The translations under genes and the position numbers were made by a program. From an uncultured Pelagibacteraceae bacterium (GTDB taxonomy: Bacteria > Pseudomonadota > Alphaproteobacteria > Pelagibacterales > Pelagibacteraceae), in the NCBI GenBank assembly GCA_902579115.1, contig CACHFP010000001.1:124001-188000 (forward strand): a stretch of 64,000 bases of DNA, in the 5' to 3' direction. This document shows, piece after piece, positions 9,500-19,702 of the stretch. Position 1 is the first letter of the stretch. The number at the start of each line of letters is the position of its first letter. Below the pieces are notes generated by a model, which ran no database searches, was not told where the DNA came from, and saw only the letters and a list, made by a program, of their open reading frames with translations.

Positions 9500-10333
9500 A
9501 TGAAATTATTTAACAACTCATTGTATATTGTTTCAACACCAATTGGAAATTTAGAAGATATAACACTAAGAGCTATCGAAGTTTTAAAAAAAACAGATAT
9601 AATATTGTGTGAAGATACAAGACGATCCATTAAGTTACTTAATCATTTAGGTTTGAAAAAAAAATTAGTTCCATATCATAAATTTAATGAAAAAAAACAA
9701 ATACTTAATGCTATAGAGCACATCAAAGAGGGCAAAATTTTGTCATTAATTTCAGATGCAGGAACTCCTTTATTATCAGATCCTGGGCGTTTACTTTTAA
9801 ATTCGTGTTTAAATGCGAAGATAAGAATCATTCCAATTCCTGGTGTTTCATCAATTACAGCAGCCATTAGCGCAAGTGGATTTAACGATAAATTTTTATT
9901 TTATGGATTTTTACCAAAAAGAGAAAGAGAATTGGAAAAAATTCTTTCATCTTTATCGGATCAATCTTTTTCTATTATATTTTTTTTACCAGCTAATAAG
10001 ATAAATTTTTATTTGAAAAAATTTAAATTATTTTTTCCTCATAGAAAACTTCTTATTGCAAGAGAACTCACTAAACTCCATGAGTCTTTTTATAGAGAAG
10101 AAATCAACAAATTAAAGCCTTTTTCGCAAACAATTAAAGGAGAGATTACTGTTGTTATCTCAGAAAAAACAACAAAAATTGAAAAATTCGATAAAGAAAA
10201 AATTATCAACAAAGCAAAAAAATATCTAAAAAGATATAGCCTGAAGGATACTGTTGATTTAATTATAGAAACTGAAAAAGTAAATAAAAAAAAAATTTAT
10301 GATTTATGTTTAAAAATTAAAAACAAAATATGA
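9500..10333 (+). CDS. rsmI: 16S rRNA (cytidine1402-2'-O)-methyltransferase
   Basis: LYIVSTPIGNLEDITLRAIEVL, CEDTRRSIKLL, ISDAGTPLLSDPG. Confidence 0.95.
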   Translation: MKLFNNSLYIVSTPIGNLEDITLRAIEVLKKTDIILCEDTRRSIKLLNHLGLKKKLVPYHKFNEKKQILNAIEHIKEGKILSLISDAGTPLLSDPGRLLLNSCLNAKIRIIPIPGVSSITAAISASGFNDKFLFYGFLPKRERELEKILSSLSDQSFSIIFFLPANKINFYLKKFKLFFPHRKLLIARELTKLHESFYREEINKLKPFSQTIKGEITVVISEKTTKIEKFDKEKIINKAKKYLKRYSLKDTVDLIIETEKVNKKKIYDLCLKIKNKI

Positions 10334-10908
10334 AAAAATTATTTATCTTATTCATAATTTTTCTGCTTATTTCTTGTTCGTCTGTAGGAAGATTTGGCGC
10401 TGGGGTCGATATCACTTTTGATCCCAGAACTATTGGGATGCAAATAGACGATACAATAATGCAGAAAAATTTATCAGCAAGGCTTGCTCTGGCAGACAAA
10501 AAATATTTTTTATCTATCCAGTCTGAGGTAAGAGATGGAAACATTTTTTTGTCTGGTAAAGTAGATGAACCAGAAGAAAAAATTAAGATTACTAAAATGG
10601 CATGGGAAACTAGAGGAGTAAGATCAGTCAAAAACGCTATAACTATTAAAGGTCAATCTAATTTTAAAAGTACAGCAAAAGATATTTTAATTTCAAGTCA
10701 ACTAAGATCTGCATTAATTTTTAACAAAAAAACAAAAGCAAGAAATTATACTTTAGAAACTATAAATAAAACAGTCTATATATTTGGAATTGCTATGGAC
10801 CGTGAGGAAAAAAAAGAAGTTATAAATGAAGCAAATAAAATTTATGATGTAAAAAAAGTAGTCCCATCAATTTATCTCGCTAGTGAATTAAGTCGCAATA
10901 AACTTTAA
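10330..10908 (+). CDS. BON-domain lipoprotein
   Basis: Lipobox LLISCSS; BON-like VRDGNIFLSGKVDEPEEKIKITKMAWETRGVRSVKNAI; 4-nt overlap with rsmI. Confidence 0.8.
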   Translation: MKKLFILFIIFLLISCSSVGRFGAGVDITFDPRTIGMQIDDTIMQKNLSARLALADKKYFLSIQSEVRDGNIFLSGKVDEPEEKIKITKMAWETRGVRSVKNAITIKGQSNFKSTAKDILISSQLRSALIFNKKTKARNYTLETINKTVYIFGIAMDREEKKEVINEANKIYDVKKVVPSIYLASELSRNKL

Positions 10909-13187
10909 ATCGAATAATCAATTACGTCAGACGAATAAGCTGCAATTGATGCAAGGTTTAATATTTCAGAAGTACTAGCCCTTAGTGGAGCAACTTCAAT
11001 AGGTGATCCCAAACCAATAAGTAAAGGACCAATTAACTTTCCTCCCCCAAATACTTTCATTAATTTTGTAGATATAGCAGCACTATGAAGCGCAGGCATA
11101 ATTAGAATATTTGCGTTACCAACTATCTTTGAAAAAGGATAAACCTCCTGATAAATAGGATTTAAAGCTACATCTGGCTGCATTTCTCCATCAAAATCAA
11201 AATCAACTTTCTCTTTTTTCAAAAGCTCTATGGCGTCTCTTACATGTTTAGTATTTTTTGAAATAGGTTTACCAAATGTTGAATGGGATAAAAATGCTAC
11301 TTTCGGATCAAATCCAAATAATCTAGCCACTCGTACACAAGATTTAGATACCTTTACTAATCTTTCAGGCGAGGGAAAATCTTGCACATTGGTATCTGCT
11401 ACAAGTATTGTTTTTCCCTTCAATGTGATCATAGTCATACCAAATATTTCCTCACCGGGTCTTGGATCTGTAACTTTTTTAAGTTTTTCGATAGACGCAG
11501 CATAGTGTCTTATATTCCCTGTGACCATTGCATCTGCATCTTTGCAAGCAATCATAGAGGCTCCCCATGCTATTCTTTCATTTCTAACTAAACGGTCAAC
11601 ATCTCTTTCGAGCTGACCTTCTCTTTGAAGCCTTTTATAAAGATGTTTAACATATTTTTCTCTTTTTTCTTTATCTGTAGAATTTACAATTTCAATTTTA
11701 TAGTTTTCGTCTAATCCAATATTTCTTAATTGTTCTTTAATTCTTTTTTCTGCACCAATTAAAATTGGCGTTCCTAGTTTATTCCGTCCAAACTCAATTG
11801 CTGCCTTTAACATATTTTCATCTTCACCTTCAGCAAATATTACTCTTTTTGGATTTTTTCTAACTTTTGCATTTATCCCTTGCATTAAAGACATTGTAGG
11901 GTCAAGTCGATTTGTCAATTGATCTTTATACAATTCAAGGTCAGAAATATTCTTCCTAGCCACACCACTTTCCATTGCTGCTTTTGCAACAGCCGAAGGA
12001 ATTACGCTAATAAGTCTTGGATCAAAGGTTGAAGGTATTATGTAATCTTTTCCATATCTTGGTCTGTCACCTCCGTAAGCTGAAACTACTTCATCAGGGA
12101 CATTTTCTCTTGCTAAAAGTGCAATAGCATTAGCTGCAGCAACTTTCATTTCTTCATTTATTTCTTTTGCCCTTACATCTAGCGCACCTCTAAAAATGTA
12201 AGGAAATCCTATTAAATTATTTACTTGATTTGGATAGTCTGATCTTCCAGTAGCTATTATAGCATCTGACCTTACCTCTTGTATTAGCTCTGGCTTAATT
12301 TCTGGGTCGGGATTTGCACATGCAAAAATGATTGGATTTTTTGCCATTGATTTTATCATATCCTTTGAGACCACGTCTTTAGCAGATAATCCTAAAAAAA
12401 CATCAGCATCTTTAATTGCTTGATCTAAAGTTCTAAGTTTAGTCTCAATAGCGAAAGCCGATTTAAATTGATCAATATTTTTACGACCTTTGTAGATTAC
12501 CCCTTTGCTATCGCACATGACAATATTTTTATTTTTTACACCTGAACTTTTAAATAAATTTGCACAAGCTTGAGCCGAAGCACCTGCTCCATTAACAACA
12601 ATTTTTACCTCGTCAATTTTCTTATTTGAAATATCTAAAGCATTAATAAGAGCGGCAGTTGTAATTATTGCAGTTCCATGTTGGTCATCGTGGAATATAG
12701 GAATATCTAAAAGTTCTTTTAATTTCTGCTCTATTATAAAACAGTCAGGAGCAGCGATGTCTTCAAGATTTATTCCTCCAAATGTTCCTCCAATATTCTT
12801 AATAGTTTCAATAATCGATTTAGGATCACTATTATTTATTTCTATGTCAATAGAGTCAATATCAGCAAACCGTTTAAACAATACAGATTTGCCCTCCATG
12901 ACTGGTTTTGAAGCTAAAGCACCTAAATTACCTAGGCCTAAAATAGCTGACCCATTACTTATAACTGCTACCAAATTTCCCTTACTTGTGTAGTCATATG
13001 CCAAGTCAGGATTTTTTGCGATTTCTTTTACTGGTGCAGCTACTCCTGGTGAGTAAGCTAGTGAAAGATCTCTTTTGGTAGTTAACGGCTTGCTGGAATT
13101 AATCTCAATTTTGCCTGACTTCCCCTTTATATGAAAATCAAGTGCTTCTTTATCTGAATAATGGTCAATTTCTGTTTTCTTTGGCAT
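10905..13187 (-). CDS. maeB: NADP-dependent malic enzyme fused to phosphotransacetylase-like domain
   Basis: N-terminal malic enzyme (LAYSPGVAAPVKEIAKNP, FHDDQHGTAIITTAAL), C-terminal PTA-like domain; 760 aa. Confidence 0.95.
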   Translation of the reverse strand: MPKKTEIDHYSDKEALDFHIKGKSGKIEINSSKPLTTKRDLSLAYSPGVAAPVKEIAKNPDLAYDYTSKGNLVAVISNGSAILGLGNLGALASKPVMEGKSVLFKRFADIDSIDIEINNSDPKSIIETIKNIGGTFGGINLEDIAAPDCFIIEQKLKELLDIPIFHDDQHGTAIITTAALINALDISNKKIDEVKIVVNGAGASAQACANLFKSSGVKNKNIVMCDSKGVIYKGRKNIDQFKSAFAIETKLRTLDQAIKDADVFLGLSAKDVVSKDMIKSMAKNPIIFACANPDPEIKPELIQEVRSDAIIATGRSDYPNQVNNLIGFPYIFRGALDVRAKEINEEMKVAAANAIALLARENVPDEVVSAYGGDRPRYGKDYIIPSTFDPRLISVIPSAVAKAAMESGVARKNISDLELYKDQLTNRLDPTMSLMQGINAKVRKNPKRVIFAEGEDENMLKAAIEFGRNKLGTPILIGAEKRIKEQLRNIGLDENYKIEIVNSTDKEKREKYVKHLYKRLQREGQLERDVDRLVRNERIAWGASMIACKDADAMVTGNIRHYAASIEKLKKVTDPRPGEEIFGMTMITLKGKTILVADTNVQDFPSPERLVKVSKSCVRVARLFGFDPKVAFLSHSTFGKPISKNTKHVRDAIELLKKEKVDFDFDGEMQPDVALNPIYQEVYPFSKIVGNANILIMPALHSAAISTKLMKVFGGGKLIGPLLIGLGSPIEVAPLRASTSEILNLASIAAYSSDVIDYSI

Positions 13188-13257
13188 TTATTTTAATGAG
13201 TATGTAATATAAAGGATTTAAATTCACTATAAATTTATGGCTTAATTTAGATATTAT

Positions 13258-14784
13258 ATGAACTTATTATCTTCAGCGTCTATTTTCAGTTTTTTCACAC
13301 TTATCAGCAGAATCTTGGGTTACTTAAGGGACATACTTATTGCATTTTTTTTAGGAGCCTCAATAATCGCTGATGCCTTTTTTGTAGCATTTAGATTACC
13401 AAATACATTTAGGCGACTTTTTGCTGAGGGAACATTTAACGCGGCTTTTATACCAAGCTACACTTCAGCAAAATTAGAAAATAAAAAAATTGGTAAAAGT
13501 TTTGCAGATGAGGTTCTCACTATTCTCTCTATTATTTTATTATTTATTGTGACCCTAGCTGAAATATTCACACCGTATTTAGTATATATAATTGCTCCTG
13601 GTTTTATAACTGATGATTTTAAGTTTAATTTAGCAGTGGAGTTTACGAGGATTACATTTCCATTTTTGTTTTTTGTAAGCTTATCTTCTTTTTTCTCAGG
13701 AATTTTAAATTCAAATAATAAGTTTGCTGCCGCTGCAGCCGCTCCAATTTTTTTAAACATCATTCTAATAGCAAGTATTTTATTTTCATATTTTGAAAAT
13801 TTAGATATAGCAAAGAATCTTTCATATGGAGTTACAGTTGCTGGAGTCGTCCAATTAATTTTTCTCATATATGTAACTTACCAGTTTTATAAACCAAAAT
13901 TTAAATTTAATTTTAAAATTAGAGGAAAGATAAAATTTTTTTTCAAAAAACTATTACCAAGTATTTTTTCCTCTGGAGTTACTCAAATAAACATCTTAGT
14001 AGGAACTATTATCGCCTCATTTCAGTCAGGAGCAGTCTCATATTTATATTACGCAGATAGAGTTTATCAAATTAATTTAGCGATTGCTGGCATAGCGGTA
14101 GGAACTGTATCATTGCCTGTATTATCAAAAGCTTTCAAAACAAAAAATTTTCTAAAAGTTTATAATATTCAAAATAAGTCTATTTTATTATCTTTATTAT
14201 TATCTATACCTGCAAGTTTAGGGTTGATAATTGCATCTGATGAAATTGTAAATGGATTGTTTGGCTATGGCTCATTTACATTTCAAGATGTAAAAATGAC
14301 TTCTGATGCTTTAATGTTATTTGGATATGGTATAGTTGCATTTGCTTTAATAAAAATTTTATCAAACTTTTATTTTGCAAGAGATAATACAAAAATACCA
14401 TTTTATATTTCTTCGTTTGTGATCTTTTTAAATTTAGTAATAAGTTTAAGTTTCTTTGATCAAATTGGATTTTTAATTATTCCGCTAGCAACATCGATTT
14501 CATCATGGATAGGAGTCTTAATTTTTATATATAAATTAAAAAAAAATAATTTATTACTATTAAATAAAAGTTTATTTAATAATATCTCTAAGATTCTCAT
14601 ATCTTCATTTATTATGAGCGTCTCCCTTATTTTTATTTTATCAAAATTCTCAAGCTATCTTGATTATACTTACATTTATAAGTCAATATTTCTGTTAATT
14701 ATTGTAGGTTTCGCGGGAATTGTTTATTTGCTATCGTGTCATTTATTGGGTTTATTAAAGATTAAAAATTATAAAACAAATTAA
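13258..14784 (+). CDS. murJ: Lipid II flippase MurJ
   Basis: Multi-TM; TLISRILGYLRDILIAFFLGAS, ADAFFVAFRLPNTFRRLFAEGTFNAAFIP. Confidence 0.95.
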   Translation: MNLLSSASIFSFFTLISRILGYLRDILIAFFLGASIIADAFFVAFRLPNTFRRLFAEGTFNAAFIPSYTSAKLENKKIGKSFADEVLTILSIILLFIVTLAEIFTPYLVYIIAPGFITDDFKFNLAVEFTRITFPFLFFVSLSSFFSGILNSNNKFAAAAAAPIFLNIILIASILFSYFENLDIAKNLSYGVTVAGVVQLIFLIYVTYQFYKPKFKFNFKIRGKIKFFFKKLLPSIFSSGVTQINILVGTIIASFQSGAVSYLYYADRVYQINLAIAGIAVGTVSLPVLSKAFKTKNFLKVYNIQNKSILLSLLLSIPASLGLIIASDEIVNGLFGYGSFTFQDVKMTSDALMLFGYGIVAFALIKILSNFYFARDNTKIPFYISSFVIFLNLVISLSFFDQIGFLIIPLATSISSWIGVLIFIYKLKKNNLLLLNKSLFNNISKILISSFIMSVSLIFILSKFSSYLDYTYIYKSIFLLIIVGFAGIVYLLSCHLLGLLKIKNYKTN

Positions 14785-15789
14785 ATGAGTAAAAAAAAAT
14801 TAGTATTTTCTGGTGTTCAACCAACCGGGAATTTACATTTAGGAAACTATCTCGGAGCTTTGAAAAATTTTGTCTCCCTTCAAAAAGAAATGAGCTGTAT
14901 TTATTGTGTTGTAGATTTACATGCTATAACTATCTTTCAAAAACCTGATCAACTACGCAACAGTGTTTTAGAGACTGTTGCGAGTTTTTTGGCAACTGGA
15001 ATCGATCCAAACAAAAGTATAATATTCAACCAATCTGCAGTTTCAGGACATGCTGAATTAGCATGGATATTAAATTGTATTTCAAGAATTGGATGGCTTA
15101 ATAGAATGACTCAATTTAAAGATAAGGCAGGGTCTGACAAAGAGAAAGCTAGCGTTGGTTTATATATTTATCCAAATTTGATGGCTGCGGATATTTTGCT
15201 CTATAAGGCTACTCACGTTCCTGTTGGCGCGGATCAAAAACAACATTTAGAGTTATCAAGAGATATAGCTCAAAAATTTAATAATGATTTTAATTGTAAA
15301 GATTTTTTTCCTTTACCAGAACCTCTTATTCCTAAAAATATTTCTAGGGTTATGAGTTTAAGAGATGGAACTAAAAAGATGAGTAAATCGGAAGAGTCAG
15401 ATTATTCTAGGATTAATTTAAAAGATAGCGCAGATGAAATAAGTAAGAAAATCAAAAAAGCAAAGTCAGACTCGGACCAAATACCGGATAATTTAAAAGA
15501 TCTGGAAAATAAACCTGAAGCATTAAATTTAATTAATATTTACTCAGAAATATCCAAAATAAATTTAGACAAAGCTTTAAATGAGATGTCAGGAAAAGAA
15601 TATTCATTTTTAAAAAAAAAATTGGCAGATCTTTTAATAAATGAAATTACACCTGTGGGAAAAGAAATTAACAAACTTTTGAGCGATAAAGGTAATCTTG
15701 AGAAAATCTTGGAAAAAGGCAAGGAAAAAGCCAATATAATTGCTGAGGAAAACCTAAAAAATATACGTGAAAAAGTGGGACTGATATAA
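14785..15789 (+). CDS. trpS: Tryptophan--tRNA ligase
   Basis: FSGVQPTGNLHLGNYLGAL, KKMSKS. Confidence 0.97.
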   Translation: MSKKKLVFSGVQPTGNLHLGNYLGALKNFVSLQKEMSCIYCVVDLHAITIFQKPDQLRNSVLETVASFLATGIDPNKSIIFNQSAVSGHAELAWILNCISRIGWLNRMTQFKDKAGSDKEKASVGLYIYPNLMAADILLYKATHVPVGADQKQHLELSRDIAQKFNNDFNCKDFFPLPEPLIPKNISRVMSLRDGTKKMSKSEESDYSRINLKDSADEISKKIKKAKSDSDQIPDNLKDLENKPEALNLINIYSEISKINLDKALNEMSGKEYSFLKKKLADLLINEITPVGKEINKLLSDKGNLEKILEKGKEKANIIAEENLKNIREKVGLI

Positions 15790-15801
15790 TATAAATTTCT
15801 C

Positions 15802-16350
15802 ATGATACAAACAGAGTCAACGCCAAATCCTAATTCTATAAAGTTTCTCTCAGAAAAGACTATTTCTGCTATTGGAACTGAAGAATTTCAGAAAGATAAT
15901 TCAAAAGATTTAAAAAACCCTTTTATAAAAGAATTATTAGAATTCAAGGGCGTGGAGCTGGTGCTTCTATCAAAAAACTTTCTCTCAGTAAAAAAAACAG
16001 ATGAAGTCTCGTGGAACGATCTTAAGCCTATGGTTATTTCACATATGAATCATTATTTTGAAAAAAATAATGAACCAATTTTAAAAGAAAATAAAAAAAA
16101 AGAAAATTTTGATGACAGTAATGACGAAACTGTTAAAAAAATAATTGACGTGCTAGATACCAAAATAAGACCAGCTGTTGCTAGAGATGGCGGTGATATA
16201 AAGTTTAAATCATTCGAAAACGGCGTTGTTAAAGTAGAGCTTCAAGGAAGCTGCTCAGGTTGCCCAAGTTCACTGATGACTTTGAAACAAGGTGTTCAAA
16301 ATCTCCTGAAACATTACGTAAAAGAAGTAAACTCTGTAGAGGCAAATTAA
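15802..16350 (+). CDS. NifU-family Fe-S scaffold/carrier
   Basis: N-terminal Nfu_N TESTPNPNSIKFL; C-terminal GSCSGCPSSLMTLKQGVQNLLKHYV. Confidence 0.93.
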   Translation: MIQTESTPNPNSIKFLSEKTISAIGTEEFQKDNSKDLKNPFIKELLEFKGVELVLLSKNFLSVKKTDEVSWNDLKPMVISHMNHYFEKNNEPILKENKKKENFDDSNDETVKKIIDVLDTKIRPAVARDGGDIKFKSFENGVVKVELQGSCSGCPSSLMTLKQGVQNLLKHYVKEVNSVEAN

Positions 16351-16353
16351 ATT

Positions 16354-17865
16354 ATGAAAAAGAAATTAAGTTATAGAGATAAATTATTAGAATTAGCTTA
16401 TATTTATAGTGTAAAAGAAATTCAAGATTATACTAAAAATAGAAAAAATCTTACAACTGGTCAAATCGAGCTCATTTTAAAAAAAAACAAAATCGCTATA
16501 CCGAAAGATTTTAAAACAAACTTTTTTAAAGAAAATTTTACAAAACCAATATCGAAAATAAAGACAAATTTTGTAGATTATAAGGAGGAAAAAATACGAG
16601 ATAAAAATAGATTTTTAAGAAAGATCGAAAATTACAAATACGATACATCAAGAAAAATAAATCATGGATTGCATAATTTATGGAAAAGCATCGGAAACAT
16701 AGGTGTAAACTTTTTAAATATTCTCCCAAAACTGGGAAGTGCAGTAATTGGTTTTTTTGGAAATCTTTTTACAGACGTATTCAACTCAATTTATAATCAA
16801 CAGATTGACCAAAAAAGTGCTAGAAATGTGATTATTGTATTTTTTGGTGTAGTTGTGATTACAACAGCTGTTATCGTTGGTCTAAATAACTATAAAGATT
16901 TTAATTTTGAGAAAAAAATAGAAGTTGAAAAACCAAAAGTTAAAGAGAAAAAAAAAGAGGTAAAAAAGCCTGAAATAAAAACAAAAAAAGAAGTAAAAAA
17001 GCCTGAAATTAAACCAAAAAAAGAAGTAAAAAAACCAGACATAAAAGTTAAAAAAGATAAAAAAGTAACAGACTCAATTTTACCAGACCTCAACTTAAAA
17101 ACTCAAACAGTTTTAAATTTATTTGAAGATGTAAATTATGATCTCAATAAAGTTAGAAGAGATAAAAAAGTAAAACCAATTTATTTTACACAGTTTCCAA
17201 GCGACCTAGACGAGTTACAAAATGTAAAGCTTAAGAAAGAAACATTTATTAAAATCGTGTTACCACTAATTGTTGCAGAAAATGAAAAAATTCTTGAGGA
17301 TCGTTTAAAATTAAAAACTGTATTAAAGAAAAAAATGACCACGGAAGCTGAAAAACAATGGTTAAGGCAAAAGCTTTTAGAATATAAAGTTAAAAATGGA
17401 AAAGTTGAAGAATTAATGAAAAGAATGGATATAATTCCAACTTCTTTAGCACTAGCCCAAGCAGCAAAAGAAAGTGGGTGGGGTACTTCAAGATTTGCTT
17501 TGGAAGGAAACGCCATGTTTGGACAATGGACTTGGACAGGTCAAGGCATTGAACCATTATTTAAAGATAAAAGTAAAAAACATAGAGTGCTTAAATTTCC
17601 TATCCTAAGAGCGTCTGTCAAATCCTATATTAATAACTTAAATACTCACAAAAGTTACAAAAAACTAAGAGAGAAAAGATCAGATTTAAGGTCAAAAAAA
17701 ACAAGAATTGGTGGTCTAAAACTTTCAGAAACTTTAGATAATTATGCTGAAACAGGAAAAGAATATACCAAGGTAATTGCTCAAATAATTAAAGAAAATA
17801 GGCTGGCTGATTTTGAACCAGTAACATTAACGAAGTCAAAAAAAGTTATCGAGATAAACTCTTAA
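16354..17865 (+). CDS. Membrane-anchored Bax-like glucosaminidase-domain protein with Lys/Pro repeat linker
   Basis: TM segment NVIIVFFGVVVITTAVIVGL, Lys/Pro repeats, then SLALAQAAKESGWGTSRFALEGNAMFGQWTW. Confidence 0.85.
   Translation: MKKKLSYRDKLLELAYIYSVKEIQDYTKNRKNLTTGQIELILKKNKIAIPKDFKTNFFKENFTKPISKIKTNFVDYKEEKIRDKNRFLRKIENYKYDTSRKINHGLHNLWKSIGNIGVNFLNILPKLGSAVIGFFGNLFTDVFNSIYNQQIDQKSARNVIIVFFGVVVITTAVIVGLNNYKDFNFEKKIEVEKPKVKEKKKEVKKPEIKTKKEVKKPEIKPKKEVKKPDIKVKKDKKVTDSILPDLNLKTQTVLNLFEDVNYDLNKVRRDKKVKPIYFTQFPSDLDELQNVKLKKETFIKIVLPLIVAENEKILEDRLKLKTVLKKKMTTEAEKQWLRQKLLEYKVKNGKVEELMKRMDIIPTSLALAQAAKESGWGTSRFALEGNAMFGQWTWTGQGIEPLFKDKSKKHRVLKFPILRASVKSYINNLNTHKSYKKLREKRSDLRSKKTRIGGLKLSETLDNYAETGKEYTKVIAQIIKENRLADFEPVTLTKSKKVIEINS
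16951..17049 (+). repeat. Three tandem 33-bp units encoding KKEVKKP(E/D)IK(T/P/V)
   Basis: Units KKEVKKPEIKT, KKEVKKPEIKP, KKEVKKPDIKV read directly from the sequence. Confidence 0.85.
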
Positions 17866-18921
17866 TTACTCCTCTGCTACTACAAACTGGATTCCAAGCC
17901 ATCTCCAAAATCCATTTTCAGCTCTTAAAGAACAATTTATTCTTCCCCTTTCGCCAACAAATTTTTCTGATATTCTTATTTGTAATTTATTTTTTTCAAG
18001 AAAAGAAATATCGGAGTCTCTCCATCTATTACCTTCGTTTGAAAAACATGTAATATCTTTAAGATTTTTTATATCATCGTAAAAATCAATAATTAATGTG
18101 GGTGGATTTTTTGATTGCAAAAGATATCTTTCTTCAGGAATAATCTTTTTATATTTTAGCGGTAAAGTTTTCATTAATGTTTTAAATCTTTTTAATTCTC
18201 CGTATTTTTCGTTGATTGGGAATCTGGGTAATTCCCAAAAATCTTTAGTTTCATCGATAACACCAGAATGCTGTCCAAAAGCAAATTCGAATTCAAGATC
18301 TTTAATAATTTCTTTAAATTCCAGACTGTATTCTCCAAAAGGATAAGAAAAAAACTTAGAATTTGTACCTAATTTATTTTTAAATATATTAATAGATTTT
18401 ACAATATCCCTCCTTATAACTTCAGGACTTTCATTTACAAGATATTCATGTGAGTGACTATGATTACCAATCTCAGCAAATTCTGATTGATGTATCTCTT
18501 TAATTTGATTCCAATCCATATAATTAAAAGATCCAACTTCTCTTGTGTTTACAAAAAGTATAAATGGAATTTCTTTTTTTTTTAAAATAGGCCACGCATT
18601 ATTATAAAAAGATTGTAAACCATCATCGATTGTTAATAGAATTTTTCTCTCCTTTTTATTATTTGAAAGACTTTGTTTAAAATTTTTTGGATGAATAAAC
18701 TTTATACCTTGTTCATCAATAATTTTTAGTTGTTCCTTAAAAATTTCTAGTTGAATATTGGTTGAGGGGTATTTCTCTTCATCAAATCTATGGTACATTA
18801 TTGAAATTAATCCATAATCCTCAAAATTGAATTGATCATTACCAAATAACTTTGATCGATTAATTTCAAGAGTTATAATGGTACAAGTTATGATTAACAA
18901 TTTTTTAATAATCAGCTTCAT
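17866..18921 (-). CDS. Exported polysaccharide deacetylase
   Basis: Hydrophobic N-terminus; ISIMYHRFDEE, LLTIDDGLQSFYNNAWPIL, EIGNHSHSHEYL, FFSYPFGEYS. Confidence 0.88.
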   Translation of the reverse strand: MKLIIKKLLIITCTIITLEINRSKLFGNDQFNFEDYGLISIMYHRFDEEKYPSTNIQLEIFKEQLKIIDEQGIKFIHPKNFKQSLSNNKKERKILLTIDDGLQSFYNNAWPILKKKEIPFILFVNTREVGSFNYMDWNQIKEIHQSEFAEIGNHSHSHEYLVNESPEVIRRDIVKSINIFKNKLGTNSKFFSYPFGEYSLEFKEIIKDLEFEFAFGQHSGVIDETKDFWELPRFPINEKYGELKRFKTLMKTLPLKYKKIIPEERYLLQSKNPPTLIIDFYDDIKNLKDITCFSNEGNRWRDSDISFLEKNKLQIRISEKFVGERGRINCSLRAENGFWRWLGIQFVVAEE

Positions 18922-19273
18922 TGGAAAGAATGATAGATTAGGTTTAAGAATAAATAAAGATTTTTTTATTCATAACTTTGTGGAAAATAAAAAAAATAAT
19001 GACACTTTGGTTTCTGAAATAGATACCTTTTTAAAAAAACATAATGTAATTTTAGATAAAGATTTTACCGTTTTAGTTAACCAAGGGCCTGGAAGTTTCT
19101 CAGGCATAAGAACAGCTTTAGCAGTGGCTAAAGGGTTAGAAATCTCAAAAAAAATTAGGCTTTATGGTTTTAAAAGTGAAGATTTAACAATATTTAATGA
19201 GGAAAATATTGAAAAATTGATAAAAAAGGATTTAATTGAAAAAAATTTGATTAAGCCCATTTATTTAAGTTAA
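18890..19273 (+). CDS. tsaB: TsaB-like (YeaZ) tRNA t6A protein, short form
   Basis: VNQGPGSFSGIRTALAVAKGLE motif; ~128-131 aa; start at 18890 or 18878. Confidence 0.75.
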   Translation: MINNFLIISFIGKNDRLGLRINKDFFIHNFVENKKNNDTLVSEIDTFLKKHNVILDKDFTVLVNQGPGSFSGIRTALAVAKGLEISKKIRLYGFKSEDLTIFNEENIEKLIKKDLIEKNLIKPIYLS

Positions 19274-19281
19274 ATTATAAT

Positions 19282-19701
19282 ATGAGTATTATAGAAGAAA
19301 AATGTAAGCAGAAGGGAGTTAGGCTCACAGATCAAAGAAAAGTGATAGCGAAGATCCTATCCGAGTCGAAAGAAATATATGGTTCAAAGGATCATCCCGA
19401 CGTGGATGAATTACATAAGAGAGTTACTTCAATAGATGATAAAATTAGTATAGCAACAGTTTATCGAACTGTTAAACTATTTGAAGAAGCTGGAATACTA
19501 GTTAAACATGATTTTAAAGCTGGAAAAGCTCGTTATGAAATTAACGATGATCATAACCACTTAATTGATATTCATAGCGGTGAAATCGTAGAATTTGTCG
19601 ACAAAGATATAGAAGAGCTTCAAAAAAAAATAGCAAAAAAATTAGGATACAATTTGGTTGATCATAAACTTGAACTTTATGGTTCAAAAATAAAAAAATA
19701 A
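19282..19701 (+). CDS. fur: Fur-family metal-dependent regulator
   Basis: GVRLTDQRKVIAKIL, ISIATVYRTVKLFEEAGIL, DDHNHLIDIHSGEIVEF. Confidence 0.85.
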   Translation: MSIIEEKCKQKGVRLTDQRKVIAKILSESKEIYGSKDHPDVDELHKRVTSIDDKISIATVYRTVKLFEEAGILVKHDFKAGKARYEINDDHNHLIDIHSGEIVEFVDKDIEELQKKIAKKLGYNLVDHKLELYGSKIKK

Positions 19702-19702
19702 A

